NCBI GenBank assembly: GCA_903904275.1
Contig: CAIVBX010000297.1
Location: 1 to 16,718, forward strand
Direction: 5' to 3'
DNA: 16,718 bases
Origin: an uncultured Pseudomonadota bacterium
GTDB lineage: Bacteria; Pseudomonadota; Gammaproteobacteria; Methylococcales; Methylomonadaceae
Shown here: positions 1 through 4,364 of the stretch, piece after piece
How the letters are laid out: each line of letters begins with the position of its first letter
Numbering within the stretch: the first letter of the stretch is position 1
Program-made: the position numbers and the translations under genes
The notes under the pieces: model-generated
What the model was told of the DNA's origin: nothing
Database searches by the model: none
The model's input: only the letters and a program-made list of their open reading frames with translations

Positions 1-1
1 A

Positions 2-214
2 CCGACAGATGAAATTGTTGTTAATGCTAAAAATTATCAAGCTCTGGGATTGAAAGCTAAAGATGCCTTGCACTGTGCTTGTGCTATTCATGCAAAAGCA
101 GATGTTTTTTTAACGACCGATAAACAGTTAATTAGCAAGGCGAGAGAAATTAAAGGGCTAAAAGTTATAAATCCATTGCACTTTATTGAAATTGAGGAAG
201 ATTTATTAACATGA
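2..214 (+). CDS. PIN-domain (VapC-like) toxin, 3' end only
   Basis: The frame is open from the window edge to a TGA at 212-214 and gives about 70 residues of the C-terminal half of a PIN domain. Visible family marks are the KDALHCACAI stretch, whose Asp is one of the conserved PIN acidic residues, followed by ADVFLTTDKQLI, where the TTD aspartate is the usual last acidic residue of the active site. The tail INPLHFIE is typical of the family. PIN toxins are metal-dependent RNases that cut tRNA, rRNA or mRNA in toxin-antitoxin modules. The stop overlaps the start of the next ORF by four bases (ATGA), so the two are co-translated. The N-terminal half and any upstream antitoxin lie outside the window. 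Family assignment is firm; the RNA target cannot be deduced. Confidence 0.8.
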   Translation, partial: PTDEIVVNAKNYQALGLKAKDALHCACAIHAKADVFLTTDKQLISKAREIKGLKVINPLHFIEIEEDLLT

Positions 215-411
215 AAACAGATAGTGAAATTATTGATACGGGGTTTAAATCTATTTTTTCGACATTGAATATGGTCGATGCTGAGAGATTTATTATGCTA
301 ATTAAGCGCGACAAGTTTGATTACACTGAATGGCAAAAAAACTTGTGGAATGATGAATCAGTTGAATCTTTATCACAGAAAGCGAAGTTTGCTTGGGAAT
401 CTTCTCTTTAA
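211..411 (+). CDS. small protein translationally coupled to PIN toxin
   Basis: This 66-residue protein starts at an ATG that overlaps the stop of the PIN-domain gene by four bases. It is rich in charged residues and predicted helices, with the patches NMVDAERFIMLI, DYTEWQKNLW and SVESLSQKAKFAW. Small proteins with this kind of AERFI...DYTEW...S.K pattern are, from memory, found beside PIN toxins, so it may be the antitoxin or an accessory of the module. It is downstream of the toxin rather than upstream as in classic vapBC. No AbrB, RHH or Phd-type DNA-binding motif is evident. The coupling makes it likely to be a real gene; the antitoxin role is inference. Confidence 0.6.
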   Translation: MKTDSEIIDTGFKSIFSTLNMVDAERFIMLIKRDKFDYTEWQKNLWNDESVESLSQKAKFAWESSL

Positions 412-456
412 GAAACCAAATGTTTTTGAATCTTTCTGTAGTGGAAAAACCATATT

Positions 457-908
457 TCACACCCCGCCAATTATGCGATTGACGGAGTTTAAGACTTGGC
501 TTACTGACGTTTGATTAGTCACCCCTTGCAAGGCTTTACCACTTAAAGCATTCGTACCGACAACACTTTCAAGCACTTGCCAGTAAGAGAAATTCTTAGC
601 ACTAGCATAATTTGAAATGCGTTGTTTAGTGGCAAGTCCAATACCGCGAATGGGTGTATTGATGCAATAATCAAACGCGCCGTTATCATGACAATCCAAA
701 GCCAGTTGCAGATAGCACAGTACCAACTTGATTTCCTTACGATCATAAAACCGTTGACCTTTCGCTACGAAGTACGGAATCTGAGCTTGCATCAGCATTT
801 GAGCAATCACATCACTTTGTGAATTGGTTCGCTATTTCATTTAATATCTGACCATTAGCCTGACATTTAGCGATTTCACCAGCAATGTAACTGGCTTCCT
901 TTTCATTA
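457..908 (-). pseudogene. UvrD/Rep-type helicase fragment, frameshifted
   Basis: The minus strand encodes a piece of a superfamily 1 DNA helicase. The longest open part contains IPYFVAKGQRFYDRKEIK, a stretch of about 20 residues from LCYLQLALDCHDNGAF into INTP, and IRGIGLATKQRI, which are hallmark UvrD/PcrA/Rep sequences from the region before helicase motif V. Upstream, 830-908 continues the same homology in another frame (NEKEASYIAGEIAKC...LNEIA). The join at about 829 lacks roughly 11 bases that would encode an ILYR-like segment before TNSQSDVIAQML. Homology stops near 530, after GKALQG, and the ORF then runs through unrelated sequence to a TGA. The Walker A, motif II and motif VI parts are all missing, so this cannot be an active helicase. 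It is a relic, with decamer repeats at both borders. Confidence 0.8.
489..498 (+). repeat. single copy of decamer TTAAGACTTG
   Basis: This is one exact copy of the ten-base unit that is repeated four times at 907-946. It sits just beyond the 3' limit of helicase homology, so the helicase fragment has copies of the decamer on both sides, in the same orientation. Confidence 0.7.
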
Positions 909-946
909 AGACTTGTTAAGACTTGTTAAGACTTGTTAAGACTTGC
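907..946 (+). repeat. four tandem copies of TTAAGACTTG
   Basis: Four perfect head-to-tail copies of the ten-base unit occupy 907-916, 917-926, 927-936 and 937-946. They lie directly at the 5' limit of the helicase relic. The period is not a multiple of three and one minus-strand frame meets stops, so this is not a coding repeat. It may reflect replication slippage or repeated insertion and excision at one target. Confidence 0.9.
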
Positions 947-1303
947 GAAAACTCAGGCGATTTTATAATTTTACTAAAAATATCAATTTGTTATGAATTT
1001 AAAAAACGCTAAAATTACAATTATTTTTTTTGATGTTTGTGCTTTATTTTCTACAATTTGTGTCGTATCTTCTACAGTTTCAGACCTTAGTTTTGTACCA
1101 ATTCAAACCATTTTTTTGTTCGAGTAGTGCGCGAATAAGCGAAATGAGCAAGCGACGGGGAGCGGCGCGATTTGAGCGTTGAGCGCGAAATGATTAGTTT
1201 TTGATACATCACAACTACTTTTTCTAAAAAGGTGTATATCGCCATCGCCCTATATTGAAATGGTTTATATGCACTATTATACATTCATAAATTTTCAATT
1301 ATA
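947..1303. other. intergenic stretch with a GC-rich patch
   Basis: No convincing gene is visible. Most of the stretch is very AT-rich, but about 1121-1190 is GC-rich and contains GCGCGA three times (1129-1134, 1165-1170, 1183-1188) together with several GAGC units. AAACCATTT near 1105-1113 and its inverse complement near 1257-1265 flank this patch at a distance of about 150 bases. It may be a small repeat element, but nothing identifies it. Confidence 0.4.
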
Positions 1304-1331
1304 TTGACATAAAGTTTTTAAAATCAATCAT
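1304..1331 (+). promoter_or_regulatory. possible sigma-70 promoter for the RTX gene
   Basis: A perfect -35 hexamer TTGACA lies at 1304-1309. The best -10 match at 16-bp spacing is AATCAT at 1326-1331, four of six consensus bases. It would give a 5' untranslated region of more than 100 bases before the RTX start. The -10 is weak, so this is tentative. Confidence 0.3.
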
Positions 1332-1455
1332 ATGAGGACAAACTACTTTTCTGGCTTATTATTTGCTTTTGCTTACTTGATCGTATCGGACGAAACCTAA
1401 TTTGGTCTATTTTTGATACGAAAATCTTTTAATCCTAATTTGAGATCGTTTATAA

Positions 1456-2202
1456 ATGACTACAACAACCACTCCAGTAAATCATGTACCAACAATTGCA
1501 ACTCCAATAGCTGCTCAATCGGCTACAGAAGGTAAGGCTTTTAGTTTTACAATTCCAAAAACTACTTTTACCGACTTGGACAAAGATACACTCACTTATA
1601 CTGCGACACTAAATGATAAACCATTGCCAACTTGGTTGAAGTTTGCGTCAAATAAATTTACAGGTACACCTGATTACACAGCTGGTGATGTGCCTGCCAA
1701 TAAAGTTACTGTGACAGCTAATGACGGACATGGTGGAAAAACGCCACTTGACTTTACGTTAAACATTGCCAATGTTCCAACGATTAAGGGTACAGCTAAA
1801 GCCGATTCATTAGTTGGTGGCTTAGGTGATGACACAATTGATGGTGGTAAAGGAAATGATACCTTAACAGGTGGTGCAGGAAATGATACGTTTGTATTTG
1901 ATTCCGCCTTAAACGCGAAGACAAATGTAGACACGATTACTGATTTTGTTTCTGGTGCAGATAAAATTGAACTTTCAAAAAGTATATTTACTAAATTGGG
2001 GGTTGTAGGCACTTTAAACGCTGCTGACTTTAAATTGTCTACAGAAACTTTAGTCGCATCCGATCGTATTATTTATAACCCATCTACAGGTGCGTTGTCT
2101 TATGATGCGGACGGAAATGGTACAGGTGCAGCTGTGGAATTTGCTATTGTTGGTGTTTCAAATCATCCAACATTAGTCAATACAGATTTTGTCATTGTCT
2201 AA
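1456..2202 (+). CDS. short RTX protein with Ig-like/cadherin-like domain
   Basis: This is a 248-residue secreted-type protein. Residues about 10-105 resemble a putative Ig/dystroglycan-type cadherin-like domain (PTIATPIAAQSATEGKAF..., DLDKDTLTYTATL, PTWLKF, FTGTPDYTAGD, VTVTANDGHGG). Residues about 118-145 hold three calcium-binding RTX nonapeptides (GGLGDDTID, GGKGNDTLT, GGAGNDTFV). The rest matches the C-terminal region of RTX proteins exported by type I secretion: DTITDFVSGADKIEL, IIYNPSTGALSYDADG and the hydrophobic end TDFVIV. No Sec signal is present, as expected for type I export. The ATG directly follows an in-frame TAA and has no clear Shine-Dalgarno, so the start is weakly supported. 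The protein is short for the family and may be the tail of a once larger adhesin. No ABC exporter lies nearby. Confidence 0.82.
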   Translation: MTTTTTPVNHVPTIATPIAAQSATEGKAFSFTIPKTTFTDLDKDTLTYTATLNDKPLPTWLKFASNKFTGTPDYTAGDVPANKVTVTANDGHGGKTPLDFTLNIANVPTIKGTAKADSLVGGLGDDTIDGGKGNDTLTGGAGNDTFVFDSALNAKTNVDTITDFVSGADKIELSKSIFTKLGVVGTLNAADFKLSTETLVASDRIIYNPSTGALSYDADGNGTGAAVEFAIVGVSNHPTLVNTDFVIV

Positions 2203-2347
2203 AGCGAAGTTTGAAGCTGGAACGAAATTTTATGAAATTTTTGTAAATGATGATGTTGCTATCTATGCCGCTAACCGTAAGGGGGGTAAATTTAAACAAA
2301 AGGATTCAAAGTCCCACGAGATTTTAGGATTTAAATCGCTCGCGTGA
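2195..2347 (+). CDS. possible 50-residue hypothetical protein
   Basis: A frame different from that of the RTX gene is open across its end, from a possible TTG start at 2195 to a TGA at 2345-2347. It reads SKAKFEAGTKFYEIFVNDD and continues with a basic tail containing RKGGKFKQKDSK. The composition is protein-like, with alternating hydrophobics and many lysines, but there is no ATG and no ribosome-binding site, and I recognise no family. It ends 14 bases before the left end of the miniature Tn3 element. It could be a small gene, a relic, or chance. Confidence 0.2.
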   Translation: MSKAKFEAGTKFYEIFVNDDVAIYAANRKGGKFKQKDSKSHEILGFKSLA

Positions 2348-2361
2348 GGTCATCAAATCAT

Positions 2362-2399
2362 GGGGGTTCATTACTAATGGGGCTGAAATATACGTTAAG
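2362..2399 (+). repeat. left 38-bp Tn3-type inverted repeat
   Basis: It begins GGGGGTTCATTACTAATGGG and ends TATACGTTAAG, exactly 38 bases, with the outer end at 2362. Its partner is at 2588-2625 on the other strand. Conserved blocks are GGGG at positions 1-4, TACTAA at 11-16, GGGGC at 18-22 and TAAG at 35-38. Confidence 0.82.
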
Positions 2400-2441
2400 A
2401 GATTTAACTCTGATGCAACCCAGCATGGTTACTGAGTTTGA

Positions 2442-2555
2442 TGTCTAAAATGTTTCAACATTGTAGACGGTAAAAATACCCCACAAAATCATGTCTAAAA
2501 TATCGTTTTTCGGTACTTAATAGACAATATTGTCTATGAATCGATTTAGTAGATG
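2442..2555 (+). other. res-like resolvase recombination site in the TIME
   Basis: Half-sites of the form TGTCTA are arranged in three inverted pairs. Site I is at 2442-2469 (28 bp; arms GTCTAAAATGTT and AACATTGTAGAC, one mismatch). Site II runs from TGTCTA at 2492 to TAGAC at 2521-2525 (34 bp). Site III is at 2531-2555 (25 bp). The spacers are 22 and 5 bases. This 28-22-34-5-25 layout, 114 bp in all, is that of the Tn3/gamma-delta res site. The 18-bp perfect palindrome centred on 2520-2537 is explained as the facing half-sites of II and III. Tn3-type TnpR would bind here to resolve cointegrates. Confidence 0.72.
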
Positions 2556-2587
2556 GTTTTGTAGGTTCAAATTCGGGCTAAAAATTC

Positions 2588-2625
2588 CTTAGCGTACGTT
2601 TTCGCCCCGTTAGTAGTCAAACCCC
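2588..2625 (-). repeat. right 38-bp Tn3-type inverted repeat
   Basis: Read on the minus strand it begins GGGGTTTGACTACTAACGGG and ends CGTACGCTAAG, 38 bases. It matches the left repeat at 29 of 38 positions. Its outer end at 2625 coincides with the point where transposase homology breaks off. Confidence 0.82.
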
Positions 2626-2899
2626 TTTTCCCATAATCATCAAATTTTTCTGGTGAAATTCCGAGTTGGTCAGCAATAAAATCAATAACTTTTTCACTTG
2701 GATTGTCTGGCATTACAACGCCTGGATAGCGCATATAGCAAAGCTGAATGGCAAAACCTAAACGATTTTCAGAACCACGATGTTGTTGAATAATGCCAAT
2801 GTCCGATTCACTGAGTATGTGATATTCCTCCAGCAAATCCTCATTGGGATTCATTAGGTGATTTTGTTCTAAAACTGAAAGAACGGATTTTCTACGCAT
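2626..2899 (-). pseudogene. tnpA: Tn3-family transposase TnpA, N-terminal fragment
   Basis: About 91 residues of the N-terminal domain (DUF4158-type) of a Tn3 transposase are recognisable: MRRKSVLSVLEQNHL, LEEYHILSESDIGIIQQHRG, NRLGFAIQLCYMRYPG, and the ADQLGISPEKFDDYGKR end. Full TnpA is near 1000 residues and carries its DDE catalytic site in the missing C-terminal part, so this copy is inactive. Homology stops at DYGKR, exactly where the 38-bp repeat of the miniature element begins. The ORF then continues through the repeat to a chance stop at 2567. It is divergent from the resolvase gene at 3032, the usual Tn3-subgroup order with the resolution site between them. Confidence 0.82.
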
Positions 2900-2906
2900 A
2901 ATTCGA

Positions 2907-3001
2907 TGTCACTTAATTTATTTAGTCGCTGATTTATAATACACAGATTATTTTATGGGTTAAGTGACGCTATTTTTGACGATTTACAGTCATTTTGAAT
3001 G
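2907..3001. promoter_or_regulatory. tnpA-tnpR intergenic region, probable res subsites
   Basis: Several TnpR-like half-sites lie between the divergent genes: TGTCACTTAA at 2907-2916, an imperfect inverse partner ending 2930, TTAAGTGACG at 2960-2969 and TTGACG at 2977-2982. With the palindrome at 3002-3029 they probably form the resolution site and the two divergent promoters. I could not fit them to the standard three-site spacing, so subsite assignment is open. Confidence 0.5.
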
Positions 3002-3029
3002 TGTCACCTAAACGTTCGTTTAGGTGACA
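3002..3029. promoter_or_regulatory. 28-bp perfect palindrome over tnpR ribosome-binding site
   Basis: The arms TGTCACCTAAACG and CGTTTAGGTGACA are perfect inverse complements separated by TT. Length and TGTC ends fit a resolvase binding site (a site I-like crossover site). The right arm holds AGGTGA at 3022-3027, the Shine-Dalgarno of tnpR, whose ATG is at 3032. The same sequence could therefore act as DNA operator and, in RNA, as a hairpin that hides the ribosome-binding site. Confidence 0.75.
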
Positions 3030-3031
3030 TT

Positions 3032-3646
3032 ATGCTGATTGGTTATATGCGCGTTTCTAAATCCGATGGTTCTCAGGTTTTGAATTCACAACAAGATGCT
3101 TTGCTGGCTGCTGGTGTTTTGCCAGAACAGATTTATCAGGATTTTTCTTCTGGTAAAAATGACAACCGACAAGGTTTAATCGCTTGCTTAAAAGCTGTTC
3201 GGAAAGGCGATACGCTGATTGTTTGGAAATTAGATCGGTTGGGAAGAAATTTGAAGCATCTTGTTGATACCATACACGATTTATCCAGTAAGGGTGTTAA
3301 TTTCAAAGTTTTATCTGGTCAAGGCGCACAAATCGATACTGCAACGTCACAAGGAAAATTGGTGTTTGGGATATTTGCTGCATTAGCTGAATTTGAACGC
3401 GATTTAATTTCTGAACGCACTAAAGCGGGTTTAGACGCTGCTCGTGCAAGAGGAAGGAATGGAGGCGCACCGTATAAAATGACAGCTGCAAAATTACGAT
3501 TAGCCCAAGTGGCTATGGAAAATAAAGAAACAAAAATCAGTGAATTGTGCAAAGAGTTGGGTATTACGCGACAAACACTTTATCGTCACGTTGCACCTGA
3601 TGGGGCATTGAGAAATGATGGTAAAAAATTACTCAAAATTCCTTAA
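3032..3646 (+). CDS. tnpR: serine resolvase (Tn3-type TnpR)
   Basis: This 204-residue serine recombinase begins MLIGYMRVSKSDGSQ, where the Ser of the YMRVS motif is the catalytic nucleophile. The catalytic-domain motifs VWKLDRLGRNLKHLV and GKLVFGIFAALAEFERDLISERT are intact. The C-terminal helix-turn-helix is ISELCKELGITRQTLYRH. An upstream in-frame ATG at 2999 is less likely because ATG 3032 follows AGGTGA at the right distance and begins at the conserved N-terminus. The gene is complete and may be active although the adjacent transposase is truncated. It would resolve cointegrates at the site upstream and possibly invert or delete DNA between res sites. The tail after the HTH (DGALRNDGKKLLKIP) is slightly long. 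Its stop overlaps a possible 38-bp terminal repeat. Confidence 0.9.
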   Translation: MLIGYMRVSKSDGSQVLNSQQDALLAAGVLPEQIYQDFSSGKNDNRQGLIACLKAVRKGDTLIVWKLDRLGRNLKHLVDTIHDLSSKGVNFKVLSGQGAQIDTATSQGKLVFGIFAALAEFERDLISERTKAGLDAARARGRNGGAPYKMTAAKLRLAQVAMENKETKISELCKELGITRQTLYRHVAPDGALRNDGKKLLKIP

Positions 3647-3679
3647 CGTGGTTGGTATGCCATTTCGTGCGTCGACCCG
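3642..3679 (-). repeat. candidate right terminal repeat of the tnpA-tnpR transposon
   Basis: On the minus strand this 38-base segment starts CGGG and ends CACGTTAAG, the pattern of a Tn3 terminal repeat. It matches the left repeat of the miniature element at only 19 of 38 positions, but these include the whole inner ACGTTAAG block. Its outer edge is where homology of the next recombinase fragment begins. No matching target duplication is seen. Confidence 0.4.
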
Positions 3680-3798
3680 AGATTGAACGGGATTTGATTT
3701 CGCAACGTACCAAAGAAGCGTTGCAATTCAAGAAGGAACAGGGAATGAAACTGGGACGACAAAAAGGCGTAGGGAGTTGTGTATTTTTAAGTCGCTAA
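3679..3798 (+). pseudogene. second serine recombinase, internal fragment
   Basis: The frame reads EIERDLISQRTKEALQFKKE followed by QGMKLGRQKGVG, the end of the catalytic domain and the long helix plus arm region that leads to the DNA-binding domain in resolvases and invertases. Everything before this point, including the catalytic serine, and the HTH after it, is missing. The stop is at 3796-3798. It is not a duplicate of the intact TnpR, which reads FERDLISERTKAGLDAARAR in the same place. It looks like a gene cut by insertion of the Tn3-type transposon. Confidence 0.75.
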
Positions 3799-3818
3799 CG
3801 CATTCAATTTGCCATCAA

Positions 3819-3923
3819 TTACGCCTTGATTCGTGGCAATTTATTGTCGGTTAAGGCATTCAAGCCATCGAGCCACGTTTCGAGTTCATTAGCCGTTAAG
3901 TAATTGCCAACGCCCACTTGATG
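3819..3923 (-). other. 34-codon open stretch in frame after the receiver gene
   Basis: Directly after the TAA of the receiver gene the same frame stays open for 34 codons, with TANELETWLDGLNALTDNK near its end, to a TAA at 3819-3821. A GTG at 3915-3917 could start it, without a clear ribosome-binding site. The sequence looks protein-like, but I recognise no family. A plus-strand frame over the same bases is also open (RIQFAINYALIRGN), so one or both may be chance. Confidence 0.2.
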
Positions 3924-4295
3924 TTAAATTTTTAACGCTTCATTGACTGTTGAAATCAATTGTTCATTTGTGAAAGGTTTTTTTAACACCGCTTGCACAC
4001 CTAACGTTTGTGCAGACTGCAAATTGAATTCCGCCGTAATCGTATTGCGTCCACCTGAAATGGCGATAATTGGCACTTTAGAATTTTGCTTAATTAAATC
4101 AACAATTAAATCAATTCCGTCAACATTCGGCATCAAAATATCAGTCACAATTAAATCAAATTTTTGTGTCCTACAAAGTTTTAACGCTTCTGCTCCATCG
4201 TTTGCAATCACAACATCATGTTGATTGTTACGAAGTATTTTTGCTAGCATGATGGGATATTGTTCGTCATCATCAGCAACTAAAATGTTTGCCAT
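3924..4295 (-). CDS. single-domain CheY-like response regulator
   Basis: This 123-residue protein is a stand-alone receiver domain. The acidic pocket is DDD at 8-10, the phospho-acceptor is Asp52 in LIVTDILMP, the switch Ser80 lies in IIAISGG, and Lys106-Pro107 lies in LKKPF. No output domain follows, so it acts like CheY or Spo0F by binding a partner such as a flagellar or pilus switch, or by passing phosphate on. The start is firm, with AAGGAA at 4301-4306, six bases before the ATG. It is the last gene of the operon, 69 bases after the chemoreceptor gene. Its likely phosphate donor is the hybrid kinase of the operon or an unlinked CheA. Confidence 0.9.
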   Translation of the reverse strand: MANILVADDDEQYPIMLAKILRNNQHDVVIANDGAEALKLCRTQKFDLIVTDILMPNVDGIDLIVDLIKQNSKVPIIAISGGRNTITAEFNLQSAQTLGVQAVLKKPFTNEQLISTVNEALKI

Positions 4296-4364
4296 GTTTT
4301 TTCCTTGTTAATTTATTAAGCGAAATTTGAAACGCGATTGTAACTAAAATTGCTATGTTTTAAT

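Larger units (their letters stand above)
2362..2625. mobile_element. 264-bp Tn3-derived miniature element (TIME)
   Basis: Two 38-bp sequences in inverted orientation, both starting GGGG at the outer edge and ending A-C-G-(T/C)-TAAG at the inner edge, bound a 264-bp segment. They agree at 29 of 38 positions by hand alignment. Length, first bases and last bases match the terminal inverted repeats of the Tn3 family. There is no transposase inside. The interior instead carries what looks like a full resolvase recombination site (2442-2555). Tn3-derived inverted-repeat miniature elements of this size are known and are mobilised in trans by a related TnpA. The right end cuts the Tn3 tnpA fragment that follows. 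The five bases outside each end (ATCAT and TTTTC) do not match, so no target duplication survives. Confidence 0.8.

Noticed and set aside
1087..1284. 65-codon minus-strand ORF in the gap left of the RTX gene
   Set aside because: No ribosome-binding site or recognisable domain; its Ser/Arg-rich middle simply translates the GC-rich patch.
1674..2012. 112-codon minus-strand ORF inside the RTX gene
   Set aside because: Antisense shadow of RTX and Ig-like coding sequence with no independent features.
2520..2537. 18-bp perfect palindrome as a stand-alone repressor operator
   Set aside because: It is better explained as the facing half-sites of res subsites II and III inside the miniature element.
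2357..2630. Five-base target duplication around the miniature element
   Set aside because: The flanks ATCAT and TTTTC do not match.
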